Assembly (NCBI GenBank): GCA_903937385.1
Contig: CAIZZF010000008.1
Location: 310,001 to 374,000, forward strand
DNA length: 64,000 nt
Source of the DNA: an uncultured Holophagaceae bacterium
GTDB lineage: Bacteria > Acidobacteriota > Holophagae > Holophagales > Holophagaceae
Direction of reading: 5' to 3'
Shown: positions 27,103 to 36,260 of the stretch, one piece after another
How positions within the stretch are numbered: position 1 is the first letter of the stretch
How the letters are laid out: every line of letters begins with the position of its first letter
The notes under the pieces: model-generated
Databases searched by the model: none
Told to the model about the DNA's origin: nothing
The model's input: only the letters and a program-made list of their open reading frames with translations
Program-made: the position numbers and the translations under genes

Positions 27103-28680
27103 ATGGCCCGTTTCGTGAAGCGCAACTGGATGTGGATGGTGCTGCTGGCTACCGTGGCCGTGGCGGGACCCCTGCTGGCCCGGGCCGGCGATGGCGGCCG
27201 CCAGCGCAGCCTGGACACCCTGACCGAGGTCATGGACCTGGTCCAGAAGCAGACTCCGGAACCCCCGGCGCCCCGGCAGCTCACCCACGCCACCATCCAG
27301 GGCATGCTGCACACCCTCGACCCCCACTCGAACTACATGGACGAGAGCGAGTTCCGCCTGATGCGCGAGGAGCAGAAGGGCTCCTTCTTCGGCATCGGCG
27401 CCATCATCCAGCAGCACGACCAGGGCATCGCCATCATCAGCCCCATGAAGGGCGGCCCCGCCGAGCGTCTGGGCGTGCGCTCCGGCGACATCATCAAGGA
27501 GATCGACGGCACCAGCACCGATGGCATGACCAGCAACGGCGCCCTGCAGAAGCTGCGCGGCGAGAAGGGCACCCTGGTCGAGCTGGCCATCCAGCGGGCC
27601 GGCCTGACCGAGCTGCTGCGCTTCTCCATCGCCCGGGCCGAGGTGCCCACCAACAGCGTCTACTACAGCTTCATGCTGAACCCCACCACGGGGCTGATCC
27701 TGATCAAGGACTTCGGCGAGACCACCTCGGAGGAGTTCGAGAAGGCCGTCGCCAGCCTCAAGAAGCAGGGCATGCAGCAGCTCCTCCTGGACCTGCGCGG
27801 CAACGGCGGTGGCGTCCTCGACGCGGCCATCGGCATCTGCCGCCAGCTGCTGGGGCCGGACCAGCTCATCGTCAGCCAGAAGGGCCGGGACGGCCGCGAA
27901 GAGAACCAGACCCGCACCAACAAGGGCACCCAGCTCGATCCCTTCCCCCTGGTGGTCCTCATCAACCGCGGCTCCGCCAGCGCCAGCGAGATCGTCACCG
28001 GCGCCGTGCAGGACCACGACCGCGGCCTCGTCGTGGGCCAGACCAGCTGGGGCAAGGGCCTGGTCCAGAGCGTCCTCACCATCAACCGGTCCCGGGGCCT
28101 GGCCCTGACCACGGCCCGCTACTACACTCCTTCGGGCCGCAGCATCCAGCGCGACTATACCCACGGCCTCGACGACTACTACAACCCCGAGGACGACAAG
28201 GACGCCAAGCCCCAGGGTCCCGCCTTCAAGACCGACCTGGGCCGGACGGTGTTCGGCGGCGGCGGCATCAATCCCGACTACACCGTGCCCGTGCTGAGGC
28301 TCAGCGACTTCATGGCCAACCTGCAGTACCGCCAGACCGCCCTCTTCCGCTTCGCGGTCCACGAGAAGGAGCACTTCGGAATCAAGCCCGGCCAGCACGC
28401 AGATGAGGCGGTCCTCGCCCGGTTCCGCGCCTGGACCCTGGAGCAGAAGCTCACCATCTCCGACAAGGACTGGGAGGCCAACGCCACCACCATCCAGGAG
28501 CAGCTGTCCATCGAGATGCAGAACGTGGCCTTCGGCATCGAGGCTGGCTTCAAGGTGCGCTGCGAGAAGGATCCAGTGATCCTCAAGGCCCTGGACGTCA
28601 TGGCTGAAGCCGACACCCTACTCAAGAAGAAGCAGCTGCTGCCCCGCACGGCCCCCTCGGCCCTCGCTGCCGCCCGCTAG
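27103..28680 (+). CDS. S41 carboxy-terminal processing protease
   Basis: 525 residues. N-terminal membrane anchor or signal (WMWMVLLATVAVAGPLLA), then a PDZ domain around 95-175 (FFGIGAIIQ, AERLGVRSGDIIKEIDG) and the C-terminal processing protease domain. The catalytic dyad is intact: Ser293 in NRGSASASEI and Lys318 in TSWGKGLVQS, 25 residues apart as in E. coli Prc. LLLDLRGNGGG is the expected oxyanion-hole region. It should act in the periplasm on C-termini of exported proteins. The last about 100 residues are a helical extension beyond the minimal CtpA. A clear SD (AGGAG) stands before ATG 27103. The S9 peptidase follows after 18 bp, so the two are probably one operon. Confidence 0.93.
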   Translation: MARFVKRNWMWMVLLATVAVAGPLLARAGDGGRQRSLDTLTEVMDLVQKQTPEPPAPRQLTHATIQGMLHTLDPHSNYMDESEFRLMREEQKGSFFGIGAIIQQHDQGIAIISPMKGGPAERLGVRSGDIIKEIDGTSTDGMTSNGALQKLRGEKGTLVELAIQRAGLTELLRFSIARAEVPTNSVYYSFMLNPTTGLILIKDFGETTSEEFEKAVASLKKQGMQQLLLDLRGNGGGVLDAAIGICRQLLGPDQLIVSQKGRDGREENQTRTNKGTQLDPFPLVVLINRGSASASEIVTGAVQDHDRGLVVGQTSWGKGLVQSVLTINRSRGLALTTARYYTPSGRSIQRDYTHGLDDYYNPEDDKDAKPQGPAFKTDLGRTVFGGGGINPDYTVPVLRLSDFMANLQYRQTALFRFAVHEKEHFGIKPGQHADEAVLARFRAWTLEQKLTISDKDWEANATTIQEQLSIEMQNVAFGIEAGFKVRCEKDPVILKALDVMAEADTLLKKKQLLPRTAPSALAAAR

Positions 28681-28698
28681 GCGCCCCCGGAGTTCCCC

Positions 28699-30702
28699 AT
28701 GCGCATCGCCCTCCTCTTCATGGCCTCCGTGGCCCTGTTCGCCGCGCGTCCGCTGCAGGTGGAAGACCTCTTCCGGGTGAAGCGGGTGGCCGACCCCCAG
28801 CTGTCCCCGACGGGCGACCTGGCCTATCAGGTCGGCACCGTGGACTTCCAGGCCAACCGCACCGAAACCCGCATCTGGTTCAAGCCCTCGGGGAGCGTGG
28901 CCCGGGAGCTGGACCTGGGCGGCGGCAGCCAGTCCCGGCCCCGGTTCAGCCCCGACAGCAAGCGCCTCGCCTACCAGGCCGAGGGCCAGGTCTGGATCGT
29001 GGACCTGGCCACCAAGACCAAGCGGCAGCTCACCCACCTGAGCGGCGGCGCGGAAGGCCAGTCCTGGAGCCCGGACGGCAAGTGGGTCGCCTTCCTCTCC
29101 ACCACCGTGCCCAGCGGCAACGAGGCTGAGAACGTCGCCTACCTCAAGAGCCGGAAGGAGTCCAAGGTCTCCGGCCGCCTCTACACCAAGCTCATGTTCC
29201 GGCACTGGAACGCCTGGAAGGATTCCCGGCAGGTGAGCCACCTCTTCGTGGTGCCCGCCGACGGCGGCGCCCCCCGGGACCTCACCGCTGGCCTCACCAC
29301 CGATGTGCCCAACTTCGCCGATGTCTCCGCCGGGGACGGCTACGACTGGGCCCCGGACAGCCAGTCCCTGGCCTTCGACTCGCATCCCGATCAGACCAAG
29401 GCCACCAGCACCAATGGCGAGATCTACGAGGTGAGCCTGAAGGGCGGCGCCCCGAAGAAGGTCTCCGACAACCCCGCCATGGACAACACCCCGCGCTACT
29501 CGCCGGATGGCAAATACCTGGCCTGGCGGGCCCAGCGCCGCCCGGGCTTCGAGGCTGACGAGTGGGAGCTGTGGGTGATGGACCGGGCCAGCGGCAAGGT
29601 GGTGCGCACCACCGAGGCTGCTGACAAGAGCTTCGGCGCCTTCCAATGGAAGGGAGACGACCTCATCGCCACCAGCGAGCGGCAGGGCCACACAGAGCTC
29701 TACCGCTGGGAGGGCCAGGTCGTGAAGCGCCTCAGCACGGGCCTGCACGTGGAAGGCTTCACCCTTGGGCAGGCCCATGCCGTGGTGGTGTCTTCCAGCC
29801 TCACGACGCCCCCGGATCTCTACGCGGTGGACCTGACCTCGGGCCAGGCCATCCGGGCCACCTCCCACAACGAAGCCCAGGCCCGCGAGTGGGGGCTCAA
29901 CAAGGGCGAGGACCTCTGGCTGGACACGGTCCCGCTGGAGGGCAAGCCCACCAAGACCCACGCCTTCATCGTCAAGCCCGTGGGCTACGACCCCCTGAAG
30001 AAATACCCGGTGGCCTTCGTCATCCATGGCGGCCCCCAGGGCGCCTGGGCCGATGCCTGGCATCCCCGGTGGAACGCCCAGGCCTGGGCCGGGCGCGGGT
30101 TCATCACGGTGCTGCCCAACCCCCGGGGCTCCACGGGCTTCGGCCAGGCCTACACCGACGCCATCAGCGGTGACTGGAATGGCGCGGTCATGCAGGACCT
30201 CATGACCACCCTGGACGGAGTGCTCAAGGCCTTCCCCAACGCGGACCCCAAGCGGGTGATCGCCGCGGGTGGCAGCTACGGTGGCTACGCCGTGAACTGG
30301 ATCGCCGGCCACCACGCGGACCGCTTTGCCGCCTTCGTGAGCCACGCCAGTATCTACAACACCGAGAGCATGCAGCTCGGCAGCGAGGAGCTGTGGTTCC
30401 CACGCTGGGAGTTCAAGGGCTGGCCTTGGGAGAGCGCCGAGAACCTGGCCCGCTGGCGCGACCAGAGCCCCAGCAGCGGCGCGGCAAACCTCAAGAAGCC
30501 CCACCTCGTCATCCACGGCGAGCTGGACTTCCGCGTGCCTGTCACCGAGGCCTTCCAGCTCTACAACGTGCTGCAGGTGCGGGGCGTGCCCAGCCAGCTG
30601 CTCTACTTCCCCGACGAGACCCACTTCGTCGCCAAGCCCCAGAACAGCAAGCTCTGGTACGAGACCGTCCTCGACTGGTGCGAGCGCTGGACGCAGCCTT
30701 AA
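28699..30702 (+). CDS. S9 family prolyl-oligopeptidase-like peptidase
   Basis: 667 residues with signal peptide MRIALLFMASVALFAA. The N-terminal about 380 residues form a beta-propeller with TolB-like repeats (FSPDSKRLAY, WSPDGKWVAF, YSPDGKYLAW). The C-terminal alpha/beta hydrolase holds the triad Ser526 in GGSYGGY, Asp610 in GELDFRVP and His642 in DETHFV. This is the architecture of dipeptidyl-peptidase IV/acylaminoacyl peptidases, which trim short peptides. It is exported, presumably to the periplasm. It lies 18 bp after the S41 protease and, with the M2 peptidase further on, points to growth on peptides. GGAG precedes the ATG at 28699. Confidence 0.93.
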   Translation: MRIALLFMASVALFAARPLQVEDLFRVKRVADPQLSPTGDLAYQVGTVDFQANRTETRIWFKPSGSVARELDLGGGSQSRPRFSPDSKRLAYQAEGQVWIVDLATKTKRQLTHLSGGAEGQSWSPDGKWVAFLSTTVPSGNEAENVAYLKSRKESKVSGRLYTKLMFRHWNAWKDSRQVSHLFVVPADGGAPRDLTAGLTTDVPNFADVSAGDGYDWAPDSQSLAFDSHPDQTKATSTNGEIYEVSLKGGAPKKVSDNPAMDNTPRYSPDGKYLAWRAQRRPGFEADEWELWVMDRASGKVVRTTEAADKSFGAFQWKGDDLIATSERQGHTELYRWEGQVVKRLSTGLHVEGFTLGQAHAVVVSSSLTTPPDLYAVDLTSGQAIRATSHNEAQAREWGLNKGEDLWLDTVPLEGKPTKTHAFIVKPVGYDPLKKYPVAFVIHGGPQGAWADAWHPRWNAQAWAGRGFITVLPNPRGSTGFGQAYTDAISGDWNGAVMQDLMTTLDGVLKAFPNADPKRVIAAGGSYGGYAVNWIAGHHADRFAAFVSHASIYNTESMQLGSEELWFPRWEFKGWPWESAENLARWRDQSPSSGAANLKKPHLVIHGELDFRVPVTEAFQLYNVLQVRGVPSQLLYFPDETHFVAKPQNSKLWYETVLDWCERWTQP

Positions 30703-30751
30703 CAAGGATTTACGGTCCAACACTAGGACGCGAAGAAAAGCGTTAACCACC

Positions 30752-30805
30752 AAGACGGGAAGACCACGAAGAGAGCCTTGTCTTCCTTCGTGGTCCTCCT
30801 GTCTT
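30752..30805. repeat. Imperfect 20-bp inverted repeat in convergent spacer
   Basis: AAGACGGGAAGACCACGAAG (30752-30771) pairs with 30786-30805 at 18 of 20 positions over a 14-base loop. It sits between the convergent S9 peptidase and folK genes and may terminate both. Its ACCACGAAG/AAGAC wording matches a vocabulary seen in degenerate intergenic repeats of many bacteria. Confidence 0.6.
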
Positions 30806-30864
30806 CTCGGTATCGGCTACGCCAATACGCGAGGCGAACTGAAATATCGTGGTGAATTGGTTAT

Positions 30865-31335
30865 TCACTTTCCCGGAATGACGCCACCACACTCGCCGGG
30901 ATCTGACAGGGCGCGCCAGGGCTCGAGGACGAAGGGTCGGCGGAAGGCGCGGGGGTGAGGCAGCTCGAGGGTCAGCTCGGGGCCCAGGCATTGCAGGTCT
31001 TCGGGTGTTTCCCAGGTCCATGCGCCGCGGGTGCCGTCCGTGGTGATGAGGTCCAGGTCCAGGGTGCGGGGCGCGTTCTTCCCGGTGCCGCGGTCCCGGC
31101 CCGCGAGCAGTTCCAGGCGCAGCAACGCCTCCAGGAGCCGCCGGGGATCGGCCTCCCCGGTCACCAGGATGGCCACGGTGTTGAGGTAGGCGGGACCCGT
31201 GCCCGACTCGTCCGGGGTCTCCATGACCAACGGCGAGGGCACCACGGTGCCCAGCGTCTGCAGCGCCACCAGGCCGGCAGCCAGGTGCGCCCGGCGGTCG
31301 CCGAGGTTCGAGCCGAGGGCGACGACGGCCTTCAT
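30865..31335 (-). CDS. folK: HPPK, 6-hydroxymethyl-7,8-dihydropterin pyrophosphokinase
   Basis: 156 residues. Transfers pyrophosphate from ATP to 6-hydroxymethyl-7,8-dihydropterin in folate synthesis. The family signatures are AVVALGSNLGDRRAHL at the start, RTLDLDLI with the metal-binding Asp pair (about 91-96), and LPHPRAFRRPFVLEPW near the C-terminus. It begins 2 bp after the queF stop codon and must be translated from the same message. Both enzymes act in pathways that start at GTP cyclohydrolase I (folate and queuosine), giving a reason for the pairing. The C-terminal tail is short and unremarkable. Confidence 0.92.
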   Translation of the reverse strand: MKAVVALGSNLGDRRAHLAAGLVALQTLGTVVPSPLVMETPDESGTGPAYLNTVAILVTGEADPRRLLEALLRLELLAGRDRGTGKNAPRTLDLDLITTDGTRGAWTWETPEDLQCLGPELTLELPHPRAFRRPFVLEPWRALSDPGECGGVIPGK

Positions 31336-31337
31336 GG

Positions 31338-31760
31338 TCAGCCGACCTGATGCCGCTTCCCGTGTTCCGCATCCACGAGGGTGCGGATGCCACCGCGGAT
31401 GAGGAAGTCCCCCTCGATGCGGATCCAGCGGGGGCTGAGGGCCTTCACCAGGTCATCAAGGATCTGGTTGGTGACGTCCTCGTGGAAGGCGCCCCGGTCC
31501 CGGAAGGTCCACAGGTAGAGCTTCAGGGACTTGGACTCCACACAGAGCTGGTCCGGCTGATAGGTGATCCGCAGCTTGGCAAAGTCCGGCTGGCCCGTGA
31601 GCGGACAGAGGCAGGTGAACTCGTCGGACTCGAAGGTGACCGTGAAGGGCCGCCCCGGCCGGGGACTCTTGAACGTGTCGAGATGGCCCGTGGGCCGCGT
31701 CACCACAAAGGCGGGCAGCGGGTTCGGAAGAGAGGCCTTGGGAGATCGCTTGGTGGGCAT
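31338..31760 (-). CDS. queF: preQ1 synthase (NADPH-dependent 7-cyano-7-deazaguanine reductase)
   Basis: 140 residues, the single-domain (YkvM-type) form of QueF. Reduces the nitrile of preQ0 to the amine preQ1 in queuosine tRNA modification. The catalytic segment FTCLCPLTGQPDFA supplies Cys52 (thioimide nucleophile) and Asp59. The QueF motif ESKSLKLYLWTFRDRGAFHED (in two overlapping parts, about residues 75-95) binds NADPH and substrate. No preQ1 riboswitch is evident upstream; that spacer instead holds a degenerate inverted repeat. Its stop codon lies 2 bp from the folK start. Start ATG 31760 is preceded by TAGGTGTCCC, a modest SD. Confidence 0.95.
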   Translation of the reverse strand: MPTKRSPKASLPNPLPAFVVTRPTGHLDTFKSPRPGRPFTVTFESDEFTCLCPLTGQPDFAKLRITYQPDQLCVESKSLKLYLWTFRDRGAFHEDVTNQILDDLVKALSPRWIRIEGDFLIRGGIRTLVDAEHGKRHQVG

Positions 31761-31780
31761 GGGACACCTAAAAAAATGAA

Positions 31781-31941
31781 ACCGCAGAGGTCATCGGGCG
31801 CAGGGGTGGTGGGGCCTGTTCTTTGTACTCTTTGTGGTGAAAAAAAACCTTGGGTGTTATCAAGCCGAAGGGCTCGGCTGTTCTTCAGAAAAAGGGACCC
31901 CAAAGAACACAAAAATAGAAAAAGAGGAAAGCCACTGCGGT
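31781..31941. repeat. Degenerate inverted repeat between queF and the acyltransferase gene
   Basis: ACCGCAG (31781-31787) is mirrored by CTGCGGT (31935-31941), and TGTTCTTTG (31817-31825) by CAAAGAACA (31901-31909), all perfect. The spacer is AT-rich relative to its surroundings, with A-runs and CTTTGTGGTG words. It resembles the elements at about 30.8 and 52.3 kb. It lies upstream of queF, so it may carry the promoter or a leader structure. Confidence 0.5.
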
Positions 31942-31953
31942 AGATCTTTGCGC

Positions 31954-32670
31954 TCAGTCACGGCTCACCGACTGGGCCCAGGCTTCGAGGGTGTCCATCT
32001 TTTGCTGGAGGCGGAGGTTCTCGGCGGTGTCGTCGGCCTTGGGGCCGATCTGATAGGGGGTGCCGAACCGTACGATGCAGGTGGCGAAGGGGACGGGGAT
32101 CACCATGCGGTCCCAGGTTCTCAGCTCGAAGCAGCGGTCGAAGGCCAGGCTCACGGGCACGACCCAGGCGCCGGTCTTCCGGGCCAGGGCCACGGTGCCG
32201 GGCTTCATGACCATGAGCGGGCCCCGGGGGCCATCCGGCGTGATGCCGAAGTCCCAGCCCTTGCGCACGGCCTGGATCATGCGCACCAGCGCCTTGGCGC
32301 CGTCCTCGCTGGCGGTGCCGCGCACGGCGTGGATGCCGAACCAGCGCCAGGTGGCGGCGCTGCGCTCCCCGTCTTTGCTGTCGCTGGAGAGGATGGCTAC
32401 GCCCCGATCCTCGCCCTGGGCGTTGCGGCGCCGGAAGGGGTAGGCCAGGGGCATCATGAACAGGCGCCGGTGCCAGAAGGTGAGGATGAAGCGCTCGTCC
32501 CGGGCGGCAAGGGCTTCCACCGCCTCGAAGCCCTCGCGGCGCACCCGTAGCGTGTGGGCCCAGAGCTTCGACAGACCCGCCACCAGGAAGGGCACGAGGC
32601 GGTAGCTCAGCCAGACGGACAGGGGCGAGCCCAGGGGCCGACCGCGAACGGCGATGTCCACGCCGGCCAT
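31954..32670 (-). CDS. DUF374-family lysophospholipid acyltransferase
   Basis: 238 residues. The N-terminus has a hydrophobic segment (LSVWLSYRLVPFLVAGLSKL) that should anchor it to the inner membrane. FILTFWHRRLFMMPLAYPF takes the place of the acyltransferase H-x4-D motif; FGITPDGPRGP is the hallmark of the DUF374 subgroup. These proteins are related to PlsC and LpxL-type acyltransferases, and a role in lipid A or phospholipid acylation is suspected for the group. The start codon overlaps the hslO stop by one base (TGATG), so translation is coupled to hslO. The substrate cannot be deduced here. Confidence 0.85.
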   Translation of the reverse strand: MAGVDIAVRGRPLGSPLSVWLSYRLVPFLVAGLSKLWAHTLRVRREGFEAVEALAARDERFILTFWHRRLFMMPLAYPFRRRNAQGEDRGVAILSSDSKDGERSAATWRWFGIHAVRGTASEDGAKALVRMIQAVRKGWDFGITPDGPRGPLMVMKPGTVALARKTGAWVVPVSLAFDRCFELRTWDRMVIPVPFATCIVRFGTPYQIGPKADDTAENLRLQQKMDTLEAWAQSVSRD

Positions 32671-33506
32671 CAGGCGCCCCCCCGCTGCAGATCCTCAAGC
32701 GCGATGGGATAGCGCTGCCCGCAGTAGTCGCAGCGGACCTCCACGGGCCCGGGCTCCACGAACAGGCCCGCCTTCTGCTCCTCCGAGAAGCCGCGCAGGG
32801 TATCCAGCAGGGTGGCCCGAGAGCAGCGGCAGCGGTAGAAGATCTCGGTCACCGCCACTTCCTCGGAGCCCTGGCCCTGGGCGACCCAGGCGGCGAGGAA
32901 CTCCGGGGTGCGCTCCCAGAAGGGCACCACTTCCAGCCCGTCGATGGCCTGGATGAGCCGCGCCAGACGATCCGGGGGGCAGTCGGGCAGGGGCTCTACC
33001 AGCAGGCCGCCGGCCTCGCCCGTACTGGGATCACACCAGAGGGTGACGCTGGCCTGGACCTGCTCGGAGTTCTGGAGGTAGTGCTCCGTCTGCGCCTGGA
33101 TGCCGCCTTCCACCAGGGGCAGGTTGCCGACGTAGGGCTGGCCCGTGGCGTTGGAGCGCATCACCTGGAGCACGCCCGGCGCCTGGACCCAGTCCGAGGC
33201 CTCTGTCACACCGGGATCCAGCACACCCCGGATGGTGCCGTCGGGCCAGCTGTCGGCCACTACCGCGCGGGCCCTGCCCGCCCCCTTGAGGAGCATCTGC
33301 AGCCGTTCGGAGAAGAGGCTGCGGCTCTGCAGCAGCGCCGTGGCGCAGAGCAGCTCCGTGAGACAGGCGCAGGCGCCCGGGTCCAGGTGGGGATGGCTGC
33401 GCCGCACGCCGTCCCAGAGGGGGCTCGCGTTCAGAGCCGACAGGCGGATCTGGGCGTCCCGGGTGTGGGCGCGAAGGACGCGGACCGACTGGGGAGCCGT
33501 GGTCAT
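32670..33506 (-). CDS. hslO: Hsp33 redox-regulated chaperone
   Basis: 278 residues. Holdase chaperone activated by oxidation of its zinc-binding cysteines. All four ligands are visible: Cys226 and Cys228 (RCRCS), Cys259 and Cys262 (CDYCGQRY), a CxC-x30-CxxC spacing as in the family. The N-terminal part has TGQPYVGNLPLVEGGI and YLQNSEQVQA, both typical. The start at ATG 33506 is preferred over a frame opening at 33545 because the family begins near here, and AGGT lies 4 bp upstream. It heads a two-gene unit with the DUF374 acyltransferase. The upstream region contains an AT-rich hairpin. Confidence 0.93.
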   Translation of the reverse strand: MTTAPQSVRVLRAHTRDAQIRLSALNASPLWDGVRRSHPHLDPGACACLTELLCATALLQSRSLFSERLQMLLKGAGRARAVVADSWPDGTIRGVLDPGVTEASDWVQAPGVLQVMRSNATGQPYVGNLPLVEGGIQAQTEHYLQNSEQVQASVTLWCDPSTGEAGGLLVEPLPDCPPDRLARLIQAIDGLEVVPFWERTPEFLAAWVAQGQGSEEVAVTEIFYRCRCSRATLLDTLRGFSEEQKAGLFVEPGPVEVRCDYCGQRYPIALEDLQRGGA

Positions 33507-33969
33507 GCGCACCTGCCGCTGGCTCGCCCGCCAGGTCGTCCCCACCCCTCAGCGGCTGGGTGGCCGGGGGACACAGACAAGACAAGGGGCATCAGGACTC
33601 CGGCAGGGGACGAGAGGGGGGAAGGCCGGGCTCCGGCCCGACCCTCCATTGTGCCTCCCGCGGGGCCTCCCGTCAGCAGAGGCCGCTCCCGCCTGGAGGG
33701 GCCGTCCCCGCCGGCCCTCGGGGCCCACTCCCGTTCGTCAAAGAATCTTTTTTATATTCTTTCAATTCACCATTTCCAGCAGCAGGAGGGGGAGTTCTGG
33801 GGGCGAGAAGTAGTAGAACTCCCCATTCGCTTCGCGGGTAGCCATCCCTAGACTTTTCGATCTAGCCTCCCGCCTGTTTTCGATCCACTGGGCCAGACCA
33901 CAGTCCCCCAACGTATGCCCTTCCCAGCCCACCAGGCAGCCCCCTGATCCCCCAAACAGGAGCCCAACC
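33507..33969. other. Divergent intergenic region, hslO / multicopper oxidase 1
   Basis: 463 bp without a gene. Bases 33507-33730 are GC-rich and featureless. At 33740-33762 AAAGAAT and ATTCTTT form a perfect 7-bp inverted repeat around an AT-only-like core (CTTTTTTAT), a likely promoter or operator for one of the divergent genes. The oxidase SD (AGGAG) lies at about 33958-33962. Confidence 0.5.
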
Positions 33970-36192
33970 ATGACCCCTCACCGGCAGCATCCCCGCCCCG
34001 CCATCCGGCCCCTTAAGACCGGCCTCCCCTTCTTTGGCCTGGCCGCGTTCCTGCTGGCCTCGGGTCAGAGCCTCGTCGCGCAGGTGGCCTACGTGCCCCC
34101 TCCCCCGTCCACCTGGCAGTCCAGCCCCGTGCTCACCAAGTTCATGACGGAGCTGAGGGCTCCGGGCCAGATTCCCGTGGGCCTCCCGGATGGCATCCGG
34201 ACCTATCCAGGGAGCACGGTCGTCTCTGACCACTACACCATCGACATCAATCAATACATGGACAAGCTGCACCCGGCGCTCCCGGCCACCACGCTCTGGG
34301 GTTACCACCCCACGAAGACCCTGGGTGGCTTTCCGCAGGCGCATCTGGGCGGCATCCTCATTGCCCAACGGGGGAGGCCGACCCAGATCACCTTCCGCAA
34401 CAACCTGCCATCCAAGCACATCCTCCCGGTTGATAGCTCTATCCAGGGGGCCGACTCTACCGTGACCGAGAACCGCACCGCCACCCACCTGCATGGGGGC
34501 GCGGTGCCCTGGTTCAGTGATGGCGGCCCGTTCGGCTACTGGGATGCCAGTGGCCACAAGGGCATCAACTTCATCAACAATGAGGTACTCAATCCCGGCG
34601 CCGCCGGGCGCGAGGCCGAGTATTACTACCCGAACGACGCGAGCGCCCGCCTCATGTGGTACCACGACCACGCCATGGGCATCACACGGCTCAACGCCTA
34701 CGCCGGCATCGCCTCCGCCTACATCATCCGAGACCATTTCGAAGCCGGCCTGGTGAGGGATTTCGGCCTCCCCGGCTTCGTGGAGAACGGTGGCCGCGAG
34801 CTGCCCCTCGTCTTCCAGGACAAGATCTTCCAGAACGGCCGTGGGCCCAGCGACCCGAAGGCCCTCCCCTTCCCGGGGTCCGCCCAGGGCAAGGGGAACC
34901 TCTGGTATCCCTACGAGTACGACCTGGCCAGGTGGGACCGCGACCCCAGCGCGCCCAATCCCCTGCCTCCCACCTCCGTCGTGGCCGAGGCCTTCGGCGA
35001 CACCATGCTCGTCAACGGGAGTGCCTTCCCCAAGGCCACCGTGGATCCCCGGCGCTACCGCTTCCGGGTCCTCAACGCCTGCCAGGCCCGGGTCCTCAAC
35101 CTGCAGCTCTATGAGGACAATGGCCATGGTCAGCCGAACTTCAAGAAGCCTGGTCCGCATTGGACGGTGATCGGCACCGAGGGTGGGTTCCTCGCCAGAC
35201 CCGTGAACGTGCCCTCGGCGCCTCTGACAACCTTTGTGGATCCCTTGGCGGGTCGATATGTCGATCCGGCCGCCCCGGGCGGGAGCCTGATCGTGGCGAC
35301 CGGCGAGCGTTTCGACCTGGTGGTGGACTTCAACGGCAAGGCCGGCAAGAAGTACATCCTCTATAACGATGCCCCAGCCCCTTACCCCAACGGCGCCTTC
35401 ACCAACGACTATCCCAATGCCGCCGGCATCGGGGATACGTCGGTCCTCATGCGCTTCGAGGTCAAGGCGGACAGCAAGGCCATTCCCAAGGATGCTCCGT
35501 GGCTGCTCACGCCCTTCATGCCCATGGCTGGCAACCCTGATGCCAAGATCGATCCGCCCCTGGCAGGTCATCTGGCCGCCATGCCCACGCCGTTCCTGAG
35601 TTGGCTTACGGCCACCACCGCCCCCCTGCCCATTCCGACCCGCAAGGGGGTCACCGTGCGCCACCTGACGCTCAACGAGGGCTTCGACGCCAGCGGTCGC
35701 CTGATCCAGATGCTCGGGACCAACGTGGCGCCGAAGGCGGGAGACTTCTCCAGGCCCTACTTCGATCCTGCCGATCTCCCGCTCTCCGAGGCCACCGAGA
35801 CCCCTGCGGCGGGTGCGACTGAGGTCTGGGAGATTGCCAACCTGACGGGTGACACGCACCCAATCCATATCCATCTTGCCAATGCCCAGATCCTGTCCCG
35901 GCGGGTGTTTGATACCGTGGCCTATGCGAACACCACAGCTGGATCGCCCGCGGTTCCGACCTACTACCCGAACATTCCGGCCCGGGGTCCCGAGGCGACC
36001 GAACTCGGCTGGAAGGAGACCATCAAGATGCACCCCGGTGAGGTCACGACCGTGATCATGCAGTTCAACCTGCCCAAGGTGCCCTTCACCATCCCCGTCA
36101 GCCCCCGCACCGGCGGCCACGAGTATGTCTGGCACTGCCACATCCTCGAGCACGAAGAGCACGACATGATGCGCACCTTGGTGGTGAAGTAG
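33970..36192 (+). CDS. Multicopper oxidase 1 (CotA/bilirubin-oxidase type)
   Basis: 740 residues. Oxidises a substrate at a type-1 copper and reduces oxygen to water at a trinuclear cluster. All four copper motifs are present: THLHGG (His173, His175), WYHDHAMG (His232, His234), HPIHIH (His630, His633, His635) and WHCHILEHEEHDM (His722, Cys723, His724, His728, axial Met733). The N-terminus has a Sec-like signal (FFGLAAFLLASGQSLVAQ) without a twin-arginine motif, whereas many multicopper oxidases use Tat. The chain is about 200 residues longer than CotA, with insertions. Substrate unknown: metal ions, phenolics or pigments are all possible. A close paralogue lies at 38400. SD AGGAG precedes ATG 33970. 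Confidence 0.92.
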   Translation: MTPHRQHPRPAIRPLKTGLPFFGLAAFLLASGQSLVAQVAYVPPPPSTWQSSPVLTKFMTELRAPGQIPVGLPDGIRTYPGSTVVSDHYTIDINQYMDKLHPALPATTLWGYHPTKTLGGFPQAHLGGILIAQRGRPTQITFRNNLPSKHILPVDSSIQGADSTVTENRTATHLHGGAVPWFSDGGPFGYWDASGHKGINFINNEVLNPGAAGREAEYYYPNDASARLMWYHDHAMGITRLNAYAGIASAYIIRDHFEAGLVRDFGLPGFVENGGRELPLVFQDKIFQNGRGPSDPKALPFPGSAQGKGNLWYPYEYDLARWDRDPSAPNPLPPTSVVAEAFGDTMLVNGSAFPKATVDPRRYRFRVLNACQARVLNLQLYEDNGHGQPNFKKPGPHWTVIGTEGGFLARPVNVPSAPLTTFVDPLAGRYVDPAAPGGSLIVATGERFDLVVDFNGKAGKKYILYNDAPAPYPNGAFTNDYPNAAGIGDTSVLMRFEVKADSKAIPKDAPWLLTPFMPMAGNPDAKIDPPLAGHLAAMPTPFLSWLTATTAPLPIPTRKGVTVRHLTLNEGFDASGRLIQMLGTNVAPKAGDFSRPYFDPADLPLSEATETPAAGATEVWEIANLTGDTHPIHIHLANAQILSRRVFDTVAYANTTAGSPAVPTYYPNIPARGPEATELGWKETIKMHPGEVTTVIMQFNLPKVPFTIPVSPRTGGHEYVWHCHILEHEEHDMMRTLVVK

Positions 36193-36242
36193 CCCCAAGA
36201 GCCAGGCAAGCAGACAAAAAGAAGCGGGGGTGACCCCGCTTC
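36007..36242. repeat. Duplicated oxidase 3' end, copy 1
   Basis: These 236 bp align without gaps to 40455-40690, with about 14 differences by eye (about 94% identity). The segment covers the last about 60 codons of the oxidase, the stop codon and the 3' noncoding hairpin. Identity outside the coding part shows recent duplication or gene conversion. Confidence 0.85.
36212..36242 (-). terminator. Intrinsic terminator for the M2 peptidase gene
   Basis: GAAGCGGGG (36221-36229) pairs with CCCCGCTTC (36234-36242) over a 4-base loop. On the minus strand the stem is followed by TTTTTGTCT, a proper U-tract, so it terminates the M2 gene ending at 36261. For the plus-strand oxidase the hairpin lacks a T-tract. 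Confidence 0.75.
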
Positions 36243-36260
36243 CTGCGTTTCAGCGCCCGC

